Positions 42,880 through 52,023 of a DNA stretch of 64,000 nucleotides are shown here, piece by piece. Each line of letters begins with the position of its first letter. Within the stretch, counting starts at the first letter, position 1. The position numbers were made by a program, and so were the translations under genes. This stretch comes from Aliivibrio sp. S4MY1 (lineage in GTDB: Bacteria > Pseudomonadota > Gammaproteobacteria > Enterobacterales > Vibrionaceae), in the NCBI RefSeq assembly GCF_028765545.1, contig NZ_JARACP010000002.1, forward strand, positions 306,429 to 370,428, read 5' to 3'. The notes under the pieces are model-generated. The model had not been told where the DNA came from and did not search any database. It was given only the letters and a program-made list of their open reading frames with translations.

Positions 42880-43644
42880 ATGGATTTACCACAAGAACAG
42901 ATCACCGCAGAGCACTCTTTAGAACGCATATACCCAAAACAGTTGAACCAAGATGATAAAGGTCATCAAGATGTGTTGGATATACACTTAGAGCGTTATC
43001 AATTTGCCTCAGAACAGCTACGCGGTACGCAGATTTTAGATATTGCTTGTGGCTGTGGTTATGGCACTGCATTAATGGCAGAGGCTCATCCTGATAAACA
43101 ATTTATTGGTGCAGATGTTGATCCAATGGCTGTTAACTATGCCAGAGAGCATTATCAAGCGGATAACTTACATTATGTATGCGGTAACGGTATGGATTTT
43201 CAATTAACTAGCAAAGAGGGCGGCTTTCAGTACTTTGATACTATCATTAGCTTAGAAACCATAGAGCATGTGCCTGAGCCTCAAAAAATGGTAACGCACT
43301 TATTAACTCAGTTGAATGAACAGGGGGTTATGATCGCATCGGTTCCGACCACACCAACGGTTGATGGGAATCCTCACCATTTGCATGATTTTACCGTCGC
43401 CTCTTTTTATCGTCTATTTTCAGCTTCAAATTACCAACCAGGTGAGACCTTTGAGCAGATCCAATATTGGGAATTTAAAGGATTGTTTTCGAAAAAAGAA
43501 TCTAAAGAAAATCGCTCACAAGGGGTGGGGCGGAATATTGTGAAGCACTATATTAAAAAACCGAGCGCGTTGTTTTATCGAATGCGCTCAATAGTGACTA
43601 AAGGACTTAATAATCGCTATTTAACGGCGGTTTTCTTTAAGTAA
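42880..43644 (+). CDS. SAM-dependent methyltransferase (class I)
   Basis: This 254-residue protein has a Rossmann methyltransferase domain with motif I ILDIACGCGYGTALMA (about 53-68), an acidic end of strand 2 (FIGADVDPMA) and motif IV IISLETIEHV. The sequence is of the Methyltransf_11 kind found in many pathways. It stands alone between a LysR gene and convergent yjjW, so context gives no substrate. Confidence 0.82.
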   Translation: MDLPQEQITAEHSLERIYPKQLNQDDKGHQDVLDIHLERYQFASEQLRGTQILDIACGCGYGTALMAEAHPDKQFIGADVDPMAVNYAREHYQADNLHYVCGNGMDFQLTSKEGGFQYFDTIISLETIEHVPEPQKMVTHLLTQLNEQGVMIASVPTTPTVDGNPHHLHDFTVASFYRLFSASNYQPGETFEQIQYWEFKGLFSKKESKENRSQGVGRNIVKHYIKKPSALFYRMRSIVTKGLNNRYLTAVFFK

Positions 43645-43672
43645 TTATTTATTATTCTTGTTTTATAAAACA

Positions 43673-44584
43673 TTAAGTATAAATCGATGGGGTGATCACT
43701 GAACGCCCCAATCGAGTTACTAACTTGGCTTCAAACTCTTCCATCTGTACTTTACTGCATTTATCCCATCCTAGCGCTTCACCAATTACGCCATGATATT
43801 GGAATGCATTTAAACGGATAGTGATATTTTCGGCTAATGTCTTTAAATACTCACTAATAGCATCGATTTCACACAATAAATCGGTTTTATTTGGAATGTA
43901 CAACAGCCGAACTTCGTGCAATTTATCGTGTTTAGCTAATAGATTGATCGAGTGTAATACGCGATGATTCTCTCTACCGACTAACCATAGATGCGTGTCA
44001 TTTTGCCATGCTTTTAAGTCAATCATAGCCCCATCTAAATAGGGTAGAACTTTATTCCATCCTTGCTCAGATAAACTGCCATTGCTGTCAATAAAACAGG
44101 TAAGGTGGCCTAATGATTTTTCTGACTTGATGGCTTTAAAGTATTCAATAATGAAGGGTAATTGTAGAGTCGCTTCACCTCCAGAAATCGTAACACCACT
44201 TAAAAATGGCGCGTGTTTTTTGGTGAACTCAATTAGCTTTCCTACCGTATACGTTGTTATTTTTGGATTGGATTTACTTGGGCAGAGATCAATGCATTTA
44301 TCACATTGAGTGCACAGCGCTTCATCCCATATAACTTTCTTGTTTGGTGAATCATCAAAGGTTAATGCACCTGTTGGGCATGGCTCTACGCAATCACCAC
44401 AATGATCACAGTGATTAATTGTGTGAGGGTTATGACAAGTTATACAATCGTAATTACAGCCTTGTAAGAAGATCACAAGGCGGTTTCCTGGGCCATCAAC
44501 ACAAGAAAAGGTCAGTATTTTACTGACCAATCCTGTTTTGTTGTCGTTGATGTTATCGCCAGAAAAAAGATCAGCGTTAACCAT
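43673..44584 (-). CDS. yjjW: YjjW, radical-SAM glycyl-radical-enzyme activase
   Basis: This 303-residue activase installs the glycyl radical on its partner. The radical-SAM cluster motif is CNYDCITC (about 39-46, CX3CX2C), followed by two ferredoxin-like 4Fe-4S motifs (CDHCGDCVEPC and CTQCDKCIDLC), the arrangement of glycyl-radical activases. GGEATLQ matches the SAM-binding GGE motif. It is the second gene after yjjI (12-base gap). It needs anaerobic conditions to work. Confidence 0.93.
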   Translation of the reverse strand: MVNADLFSGDNINDNKTGLVSKILTFSCVDGPGNRLVIFLQGCNYDCITCHNPHTINHCDHCGDCVEPCPTGALTFDDSPNKKVIWDEALCTQCDKCIDLCPSKSNPKITTYTVGKLIEFTKKHAPFLSGVTISGGEATLQLPFIIEYFKAIKSEKSLGHLTCFIDSNGSLSEQGWNKVLPYLDGAMIDLKAWQNDTHLWLVGRENHRVLHSINLLAKHDKLHEVRLLYIPNKTDLLCEIDAISEYLKTLAENITIRLNAFQYHGVIGEALGWDKCSKVQMEEFEAKLVTRLGRSVITPSIYT

Positions 44585-44596
44585 AGTAATAATTTC

Positions 44597-46123
44597 TTAT
44601 TCTACGTACGCAGGTGTCATTTCTAGCGCTACAACACGAGGTGTTCGGTTCAATACTTCCGTGTTTTTCGCCGCTTCTGCTCCTAAAAACGTAGTATTGG
44701 TTCGAGAGCCTTCAGCGTCGTACTTAGCGATATCAGACAGTTTTACCATGTAACCTGTAATGCGAACTAAATCGTTAGAAGCAACATTGGCGGTAAACTC
44801 ACGATAGCCTAATTGCAGTGCGCCTTTTGCTAAGTTAAACATTGCTTCAGGGTTTGATTTAACCGTTTCATCAATGGTCAAAATATCACTGACACCAGAG
44901 GTGTAATATTGGTGGTGTTCAGCAGTGGCTTGCACATAAGATACTGGATCTGGCTCTGTGCCATAAGGGATGCGAACACCTGGAGTCACATCAAGATCTA
45001 AGCTAATGCCACCTTGTGCATGAAGCAGTGCTTTTCCGTGATAGCCGTGTTTTACCTCGGTTGCATCAACGATCTCTGAGAGTTGTTTTGAAATAGCATG
45101 GCCCAATTGGTTTGCCATTTCATCATGACCGTATTTTGCTGCAATGCCTTCTTTTTCCATAAGAATATCGACGGCTTCAGCCATGCCGTAAATGCCAAAC
45201 ATTGGTGCGAATCGGTCTTCACTAATTAATCCTTCTTTGGTTAAAAAACCTTCAAAGAAATTTGATTTTTCATGCAAGAATGAACTTCTTGTATTAATTA
45301 AGCCAAACATAACGTTGCAGTAATTAGGCAGCACGTTATTAACAAAGTCCGCTTTATTTTGGGCTTTTTTAGCCACTTCTTTTAAATTCATGCGGACAAG
45401 AGTATTAGAGCCACCCGCTAACGGTAGCGAGTTGTAGCAACTGACGATGCCAAAGCCGGTGTTATTGTACGCTTTTGCATGTACTGGGTAATTTGCAATG
45501 TGAGGTTTACTGCACTCACAAATATTTGCAGCCGCTTGACGAAGCAGATCATCTGGTGTGATTTCAGCGTCGTACATAAAGGTTAAGTTAGGAGCAATTT
45601 GCTTTAATTCAGCATCAACACGTAAGATTGTACGACAAATAATATTATCTGTAGGGCCAATGTTTACGTGCATGAAGGCATCAGGTAGTGTGCGATCAAG
45701 CATTATCCAAAAACGTTTTATTTTTTGGTAAATTTCTTCATCGCTAAGGGTACCAACAAAAGGCATAAGCACAGTATCAAGTTGGCCAAGATAAACAGGG
45801 ATAGAAGTAACAGAAGGGACATGATGATAAATTATAGTGAGTAAATTTAATGCAGCATCAAAATCTTCGGCCGCAGATAGCTCTAGGTATTTTGAACCTT
45901 GAGATAAAAACTTTGCGTAATCAGGCAATACATAACGAGGTTTAAAAGGGGCGTGGCCCTCAAACATATCACACAGAATGCCATCATCCAGTGCTTGTTG
46001 AGTATCAGAGTCAATCTCCATATAAGGCAAGCTAGCCTCAGCTTCTAAGGCTAAATATTGTGATTTCTGTTTTGGAGAAAGGTTTGCATCGGTAATGATG
46101 CTATAGAAACGTTCTTGACTCAT
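44597..46123 (-). CDS. yjjI: YjjI, glycyl-radical enzyme of unknown substrate
   Basis: This 508-residue protein belongs to the YjjI/DUF3029 glycyl-radical family. The likely active-site cysteine is in GIVSCYNSLPLAGG (about 227-240), and the radical glycine in VRITGYMVKL (about 462-471), near the C-terminus as in pyruvate formate-lyase relatives. It is shorter than pyruvate formate-lyase (about 760 residues). It is paired with its activase yjjW. The reaction is not established for this family. An active radical would be destroyed by oxygen, so an anaerobic role is expected. Confidence 0.92.
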   Translation of the reverse strand: MSQERFYSIITDANLSPKQKSQYLALEAEASLPYMEIDSDTQQALDDGILCDMFEGHAPFKPRYVLPDYAKFLSQGSKYLELSAAEDFDAALNLLTIIYHHVPSVTSIPVYLGQLDTVLMPFVGTLSDEEIYQKIKRFWIMLDRTLPDAFMHVNIGPTDNIICRTILRVDAELKQIAPNLTFMYDAEITPDDLLRQAAANICECSKPHIANYPVHAKAYNNTGFGIVSCYNSLPLAGGSNTLVRMNLKEVAKKAQNKADFVNNVLPNYCNVMFGLINTRSSFLHEKSNFFEGFLTKEGLISEDRFAPMFGIYGMAEAVDILMEKEGIAAKYGHDEMANQLGHAISKQLSEIVDATEVKHGYHGKALLHAQGGISLDLDVTPGVRIPYGTEPDPVSYVQATAEHHQYYTSGVSDILTIDETVKSNPEAMFNLAKGALQLGYREFTANVASNDLVRITGYMVKLSDIAKYDAEGSRTNTTFLGAEAAKNTEVLNRTPRVVALEMTPAYVE

Positions 46124-46389
46124 GATAAAACCCTTTTTATTAGTATGGGTTTATTCTAATGGAATAGCGCAATTTCTTTTAGTGAAAGTATAGGAACTAC
46201 TTATTTCTATTTCGGAAATGTAAAGATGTTAGTAGTACTGAGGCGCTTTTATTTTCAGCAAGACGCTTAATAGCGGTTATCCATAAAGCCAGGTAAAACA
46301 ATCACTGATTTAGCGCTGAACTATGCTAAAATAAACGCATTATATGTATCGCCGTTTATTTAAATTTTACCTAAAGTACCCTTATTGTT

Positions 46390-47553
46390 ATGCCAAAATT
46401 GCTTATATTAATTAGTTTCCTATTTTCATTCTCTTCACAGGCCGGAATGCTTGAGTTTTGGAGTGCATTTGGTGACAACGTCGATCAAAAACTTGCGAAA
46501 GAATTTGAAGCGAGAACAGGCAATCAATTAATGATTCGTAAGTTCTCCATTGATGAAATGAAAGCTGAGTTATTATTGGCATCAAGATCGAAAAATTATA
46601 TGCCAGATGTAGCATGGGTTCCGTCTGATTTTTTAGGCTTGCATAAATTCATAGGAATTACGCCTATTCCTAAAGTATGGATAAAACAAGAGCAATTAGA
46701 ACCAGCAGCAAAACAGAGTGCAATGGTTGGTGACAGCTATATGGGATTACCTTTGTTTCTTGGTAATCACCTAATGCTTTTTTATGATAAGAGCAAGATT
46801 ACTACACCGATTGCGACATGGGAACAACTGCAAGTATTGTCTGAAAAAGAACCGGATAAAATACATATTAGCTATAGCGTAAGAGATATGTATTTCTTCT
46901 CAGCGTTTTTCAGTCTGTTTCATCCCAATATACCTTTAGATCAGCTTCAGTTTGATGATGATAAATGCTCAGAAGCACTTGCGTTTTATTATAATTTAGC
47001 ACAGCTTAATCACCTGAATAATGAGTGTAATAGTTTATGTAGTCGTCAATTATTTATTGATCATAAAGCATCGTATTTAATCGATGGTGATTGGGCTGTG
47101 AGTAACTTAATTGAAGAATTTGGATCTGATTTAGGAATTACTTCCTTACCTAGCTATCAAGGGATCCCAATGCAGTCATTATCTGGTGGTAAAGTATTAA
47201 TAATGACAAAAGCCAGTTTTCAGGACCCTGAAAAAAGAGTCATGATTAAACAGTTAATGGAATTGGCTCAAGATAAAGAGTTTTTAACTAGATTAATTAA
47301 TGAGCATCAATATATATCAGCGTCAACAGAAGTGAATCAAACAGTCATAGTACCTAATAAAAAAATAATGAATGCTGTCTATCAACAATACTTACAATCT
47401 CAACCTATGCCAACGAGTTTACGAGTCTCCTTTGTGTGGGAGGCGCTAGCTAGAGGTGCCTCACGTCATTCTGATGGCATGCCTGAAAAAGAAACGATGA
47501 AGTACATAAGAAATCTCATTGATCGATTTACAACGAAAGTGGAAGGATTATGA
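46390..47553 (+). CDS. Periplasmic substrate-binding protein (sugar-type, family 1)
   Basis: This 387-residue protein has a signal peptide (about 1-19, FSFSSQAG) and the fold pattern of MalE-type solute-binding proteins (FWSAFGD..., LPLFLGNHLMLFYDKSKI, YLIDGDWAV, SLSGGKVLIM). No permease or ATPase genes are near. Instead its last codons overlap (4 bases, ATGA) a membrane GGDEF gene, so it probably senses a ligand for that enzyme rather than importing it. The ligand is unknown. Confidence 0.87.
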   Translation: MPKLLILISFLFSFSSQAGMLEFWSAFGDNVDQKLAKEFEARTGNQLMIRKFSIDEMKAELLLASRSKNYMPDVAWVPSDFLGLHKFIGITPIPKVWIKQEQLEPAAKQSAMVGDSYMGLPLFLGNHLMLFYDKSKITTPIATWEQLQVLSEKEPDKIHISYSVRDMYFFSAFFSLFHPNIPLDQLQFDDDKCSEALAFYYNLAQLNHLNNECNSLCSRQLFIDHKASYLIDGDWAVSNLIEEFGSDLGITSLPSYQGIPMQSLSGGKVLIMTKASFQDPEKRVMIKQLMELAQDKEFLTRLINEHQYISASTEVNQTVIVPNKKIMNAVYQQYLQSQPMPTSLRVSFVWEALARGASRHSDGMPEKETMKYIRNLIDRFTTKVEGL

Positions 47554-49517
47554 TTTCTCGTCCTTATTTTAGCTTACGTAAAGCATTTACTTATGTTTTA
47601 CTTATCGCCTCACTTGCGCCATTGATCTTTATTAGTCAATTTTTGACTAGTCGTATTAGCGACCAATTACTAAGCCAAAAAGAGCATCAAATTCAAAATG
47701 CTGTATCGACCATTGCTCAAGAGATAGTTGTGGAGCTTGATCGGATTCAACAAAGCTTAAATTGGTTATCTCGAGATCGATTTAATATCCAAGCATTAGA
47801 TAATATTTTATATTCCAGCGTTGTGACGCATAATCTCGTTCGTTTTAGTGAACTATCAGGATTGATTAATAGTGTTTATATTTTGAATGATAAATGGGAA
47901 CCTTTATATGATCTTAATGGTCGTCCTTATCATTTTGAAAATAGCCAATTATTAAGAGAAATAAGTGTCGATAAATCGATATATGAACAAGGTTTAACAA
48001 AGGCTCACTTCTATACAGAATCCAATTTAATTAAAGGGATACATACAGCCAAAGGCATTGCTTTAGTTACCCCTATGCTAGCTTATAATTTAGAGGGGTC
48101 TGGCCGTTATCGTGCTTCTGGTTATGTAGTTGTTTTGATTTCATTTGATACGATTGAGCAGAGTTTTCAGCATTTCTTATTAAAAGACGAAAGCTTTAAT
48201 TTAAGTCAGCATTTAGATACGCATGAAAATGTAAAATCTGAGATGACAGAAAGTGGTATTTTAGAGCGAATTTTCGTATTGAATAATTCGTCATTTTCAT
48301 CGCCATTAGCACTTGATATTACCTATCAGTTTTCGGATATGGAGCGCCTTAAAGAGATTAAATCTTCTTTACTGGCCTTATTTACTGTTATTGGGTGGAC
48401 TTTTGTTACCGTTCTTTTTATTGCAATGGGGATCACTCGCTGGATATCTAAAGAGTTTGTTGGCATGGAAGATACGATTGTCAGTTATGCTTCAAATAAA
48501 GAAGTTAAGGATAGGACATTTCAATTCTCAGAATTTGATCGAATGGCATTAGTATTAAGTAAAATGAGCATCACTATTCGAAATCAATTGAATGAACTTA
48601 AAAATAAAAATGATGAATTAAATAATTCTAAAAAAGTTATTGAGCGAAGCAATAGAAAGCTCTCTAATTTTAATCAAGAACTTGAAGTTCAAGTATCAAA
48701 ACAAACAGCTCAGCTTAGCGATGCATTATGTAGAGAGGAACTGAATAAGAACAATCTAGCAGCAGTAATAGAATTTGGTTCAATATATAAAACATTGAGC
48801 TATCGCGAGCTTCCTCAGAAGGTTGAATGTCAATTACAGCATTTGTTTTCTGATACTCAGTGGCAGCTACGATTTAAACCGTTAGGAGATAAAAAAGGGA
48901 TTCAAATACTGTCTAGTAAGGATAAGTTTTTAGCTAGCTTGAGGTTTGAATCTAGTCCTCAATTAGAAGCAAATCAATTAGTATTTAAGCTGTTTGTTAA
49001 GCAGCTTTCCTCATGGTTAGAGTTAGTTGATATCGCAAGAAGTGATGCATTAGTGCAATGCGGTAATCGAAAGGCTTTCGATGAAGATTTAGCTCATTAT
49101 CAAAAACGCTATAGAGATTCAAAAGCAGAATGGAATTTTGGATTATTCATATTAGATGTAAATGGACTCAAAGCAATTAATGATCAATACGGCCATGACT
49201 TAGGTGATGAGTTAATCAGAACAAGTAGTTATCACATTTCAGCATTATTAAGTGAAAATGATTCTTTTTATCGAATCGGTGGTGATGAGTTTGCCCTTTT
49301 AACTAAAGGAATGACTAGAAAAGAATGCACACACTTGGCTGAACAATTACAAGCAAGTCAAGAGAGCTTAAAATTCTTTGATAAAGAAGGAAAAGCATAT
49401 GATGCGCATTACTCTATTGGTTGGTCATGCTCAGATAATACTGATTTGTTTAAAATGTTCACAATTGCTGATGAATCTATGTATCAAGATAAGAGAGAAT
49501 ATTACTTACATTTATAA
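47550..49517 (+). CDS. Membrane diguanylate cyclase coupled to a binding protein
   Basis: This 655-residue protein has TM1 (about 12-32), a periplasmic sensor domain of about 230 residues, TM2 (about 270-293), a HAMP-like linker, a coiled coil (about 345-395, rich in Asn/Lys/Glu), a helical linker region and a C-terminal GGDEF domain (about 490-650) with FYRIGGDEFALL. No RxxD inhibitory site is present. AAGGA precedes the ATG, which overlaps the binding-protein gene. It should make c-di-GMP when its partner binds ligand, comparable in logic to NspS/MbaA of V. cholerae. Confidence 0.9.
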   Translation: MISRPYFSLRKAFTYVLLIASLAPLIFISQFLTSRISDQLLSQKEHQIQNAVSTIAQEIVVELDRIQQSLNWLSRDRFNIQALDNILYSSVVTHNLVRFSELSGLINSVYILNDKWEPLYDLNGRPYHFENSQLLREISVDKSIYEQGLTKAHFYTESNLIKGIHTAKGIALVTPMLAYNLEGSGRYRASGYVVVLISFDTIEQSFQHFLLKDESFNLSQHLDTHENVKSEMTESGILERIFVLNNSSFSSPLALDITYQFSDMERLKEIKSSLLALFTVIGWTFVTVLFIAMGITRWISKEFVGMEDTIVSYASNKEVKDRTFQFSEFDRMALVLSKMSITIRNQLNELKNKNDELNNSKKVIERSNRKLSNFNQELEVQVSKQTAQLSDALCREELNKNNLAAVIEFGSIYKTLSYRELPQKVECQLQHLFSDTQWQLRFKPLGDKKGIQILSSKDKFLASLRFESSPQLEANQLVFKLFVKQLSSWLELVDIARSDALVQCGNRKAFDEDLAHYQKRYRDSKAEWNFGLFILDVNGLKAINDQYGHDLGDELIRTSSYHISALLSENDSFYRIGGDEFALLTKGMTRKECTHLAEQLQASQESLKFFDKEGKAYDAHYSIGWSCSDNTDLFKMFTIADESMYQDKREYYLHL

Positions 49518-49580
49518 TGGAGTAGCACGTTTTTATTATGTAATTGTCTTTATTCTTACTGGTGATCTACACTCTACATT

Positions 49581-49614
49581 AACCGCTATTTCTTTTAAGA
49601 AGTAGCGGTTTTTT
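49581..49614 (+). terminator. Terminator after the GGDEF gene
   Basis: AACCGCTA(T)TTC / GAA(G)TAGCGGTT with a T6 run, 64 bases after the stop codon. Confidence 0.9.
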
Positions 49615-49745
49615 GTATCTGATAGATGCTCATGGTTACTTATTTTGTTTATTTTGCGGGCTATGACTAGTTTAGCTCTACGTTATCAGTACCTTACCGT
49701 AATTAATAATGTTAACTGTTAGACAAAAAAACAGATAAAGCTCTA

Positions 49746-49761
49746 ATTCGAACGTTCGAAT
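49746..49761. promoter_or_regulatory. Palindromic operator, GlpR-like
   Basis: ATTCGAACGTTCGAAT is a perfect 16-base palindrome 90 bases before the glycerophosphodiesterase start. TTCG...CGAA half-sites are typical of DeoR-family GlpR operators, which would fit a gene that releases glycerol-3-phosphate. Assignment is by resemblance. Confidence 0.5.
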
Positions 49762-49850
49762 GCGCATTATGTTCGTTTGTGTCACATTTATGTCATGCTC
49801 TTCGAGTTATTATCCTTTCTATCTTTTAGGACGCAAAAAATAGGTTAACA

Positions 49851-50594
49851 ATGAAAACACTTATAGCACATCGTGGTATGTCCTCTCTGGCTCCAGAAAA
49901 TACCCTTTCAGCTTTCTCATTATGTAAAGACCATGGTGTTCAATGGTTTGAATGTGATGTGGATATTCTTCAAGACGGCACGGTAATTATTTCTCATGAT
50001 GATACGTTAGATCGTTGTACAGATAAAAGTGGTCGCTTATGTGACATTAGTAGCGCTGATCTATCTTCTATTGATGCGGGGAGTTGGTTTAGTGATGATT
50101 ATATTGATGAGCGTTTACCTACTGTTCAACAACTAATCGCAATGGCGAACGAAAAAGAACTGAATCTAAACATTGAAATTAAGTCGTGTTCAGCCAGTGC
50201 GAAGCTAAGTCATCTGTTGATTGATAATTTGATCATTGCTCTTAAAGAGTTAGCACCAGAAAGAGAGCTGATTATTTCAAGTTTTAACCACCTTGTATTA
50301 TCAGAGTTTAAGCGTAAAAGTCCTCAAACTAAAATTGCGTGTTTGTTTGAAAGTCATAACTTGTGGGATGACTGGAACTCAATTATTGAATGGTGTGAAG
50401 CAGATTATATTCACCCTGAAGAGAAAGGCCTTACTCGTGATATGGTACAAAAATTTAAAGCGTCTGGCATTAAAGTCAATGTTTGGACGGTTAATGATTT
50501 AGCGCGTGCCAATGAACTGTTTAACTGGGGAGTTGATGGTATTTGTACCGATATCGCGCATAAATTCCCTTCGAAATACAAAGCTCAAAAATAA
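49851..50594 (+). CDS. Glycerophosphodiester phosphodiesterase (UgpQ-like, cytoplasmic)
   Basis: This 247-residue enzyme cleaves glycerophosphodiesters to glycerol-3-phosphate and an alcohol. It has the GDPD motifs AHRG (6-9), APENTL, the metal-binding FECDVDILQDG (about 33-43) and HDDTLDRCT. There is no signal peptide, unlike GlpQ, so it acts inside the cell like UgpQ. It is followed after 40 bases by an MFS gene, probably the same operon. The upstream GlpR-like palindrome suggests control by glycerol-3-phosphate. Confidence 0.93.
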   Translation: MKTLIAHRGMSSLAPENTLSAFSLCKDHGVQWFECDVDILQDGTVIISHDDTLDRCTDKSGRLCDISSADLSSIDAGSWFSDDYIDERLPTVQQLIAMANEKELNLNIEIKSCSASAKLSHLLIDNLIIALKELAPERELIISSFNHLVLSEFKRKSPQTKIACLFESHNLWDDWNSIIEWCEADYIHPEEKGLTRDMVQKFKASGIKVNVWTVNDLARANELFNWGVDGICTDIAHKFPSKYKAQK

Positions 50595-50634
50595 TAATTA
50601 AAAAATAAAACAATAACGTGAAAGGATTACCTCT

Positions 50635-51930
50635 ATGAACTTATTTGAAAAAATAGGCTTTACTAGCCGAAATCAATTATTCGGTTTCTTCTCTGTCGTG
50701 ATGTCAGGCCAAATTATTTATTCGGCTTTTGAAGCCTTTAAAGGCACATTTTATAACTTACTTTTAGAAGTCTTGCAGATAGATAATACCCAAATGGGGA
50801 TATTATTTACGCTGATTGGTTCGGCGATGTTCTTCTATATTCCTGCGGGCTGGGTCAATAACCGTTTTTCTGTAAAATCCATTTTAATGACCAGTTTGAG
50901 TATTCGATTTATAAGTATGATGGTCATCATCTTCTTACAACCCGGTTTTAGTGTATTAGTGGTTATCGCTGGTATTTGGGGCCTAGTTGATGCGGCTTTC
51001 TGGCCATCGGTTGTTAATGGTGTGACGTTAATGTCAGGTGATAGAAACAAAGGGATGGCATTTGGCTTGTTAGAATCTGTACGACGTGCAGCAGAAATGA
51101 GTATGAATGCGGTGATCGTTGGTATCATGGCACTGGTTGGAGGCTCTATTCTTGTATTCCAAGGTGCGATTGTTTTCTACACGCTACTTATCCTCCCTAT
51201 GATTTTCTGCGTATGGAAATTTGTACCAGATAATCATATGGAAATTAAACAAGGTGAAAGTAAAAACAAAGAAGCCTTAAAAGGTTTATTCCATGTATTG
51301 AAAATGCCAACGGTATGGTTAGCGGCAATAACTTCTCTAACGGTATATTGGATCTATATCACTCTGATCTACACGGTTCCTTACCTACAAGCGGTATTTG
51401 GATTATCAACAGCACAAGCGGCTATCTTCGGTATTATTAATACAGGTGCAATGGGCGTAGTTGCTGGTTTAGTTGCGGGTTCGATTGCTGATTTCGTATT
51501 TAAATCGTCGATCAAAATGATGTTCTTTGCATTAGGCTTAACCGCGGTTTGTTTAGGTGTGACAATCGCACTACCTAAAACAGAAGGCATGCTGATGATG
51601 AACATGGTGCTACTAATGTGCTTCTCATTCAGTATCTTCTTAGCAAAAGGAATTATCTTAGCGCCAGTAGCTGAAGCTGGCGTACCAAAGGATTACAGTG
51701 GTTCTGCAATGAGTGTAGGTTCGTTTGCGGCTTACGCTTCTGTGTTCTGGGCTTATGCATTAAATGGCTGGATTATCGATACTTATCCTGCGATTGAAGC
51801 CTATCAAATGATCTTTGGTATTGGTTTAACGGTAGCGGTACTTGGCATGGTATGTTCACTTATCTTGATTTCACTGAAGAAGAAAAACGAGGGTGATAAA
51901 GAGGGCAAGTTGGTTGAATCAGAAGCTTAA
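50635..51930 (+). CDS. MFS transporter (YihN-like)
   Basis: This 431-residue protein has 12 TM segments and a large central loop (about 195-215). The N-terminal GFTSRNQLFGFFSVVMSGQIIYSAFEAFKG pattern recalls the YihN group of MFS permeases. AAAGGA lies 12 bases before the ATG. It forms a pair with the glycerophosphodiesterase, so uptake of glycerophosphodiesters or a related phosphate compound is a reasonable guess. A terminator follows. Confidence 0.85.
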   Translation: MNLFEKIGFTSRNQLFGFFSVVMSGQIIYSAFEAFKGTFYNLLLEVLQIDNTQMGILFTLIGSAMFFYIPAGWVNNRFSVKSILMTSLSIRFISMMVIIFLQPGFSVLVVIAGIWGLVDAAFWPSVVNGVTLMSGDRNKGMAFGLLESVRRAAEMSMNAVIVGIMALVGGSILVFQGAIVFYTLLILPMIFCVWKFVPDNHMEIKQGESKNKEALKGLFHVLKMPTVWLAAITSLTVYWIYITLIYTVPYLQAVFGLSTAQAAIFGIINTGAMGVVAGLVAGSIADFVFKSSIKMMFFALGLTAVCLGVTIALPKTEGMLMMNMVLLMCFSFSIFLAKGIILAPVAEAGVPKDYSGSAMSVGSFAAYASVFWAYALNGWIIDTYPAIEAYQMIFGIGLTVAVLGMVCSLILISLKKKNEGDKEGKLVESEA

Positions 51931-51948
51931 TTATCTACTGAATTAAAT

Positions 51949-51983
51949 AAAACCCCCAGAGTGTTAAAATGCTCTGGGGTTTT
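51949..51983. terminator. Terminator after the MFS gene
   Basis: AAAACCCCCAGAG / CTCTGGGGTTTT forms a strong stem with T/A runs on both strands. It lies between the convergent MFS and HAD genes. Confidence 0.92.
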
Positions 51984-52023
51984 GTTTGTTAGCTGTGTTG
52001 AGTTATCAGCATAACGTAAATGA

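Larger units (their letters stand above)
49518..49850. other. Intergenic region GGDEF gene / glycerophosphodiesterase
   Basis: These 333 bases hold the terminator at 49581-49614 and a perfect palindrome at 49746-49761. A further TTCG-containing half-site (ATGTTCG, 49769-49775) follows. No RNA gene or ORF was recognised. Confidence 0.6.
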
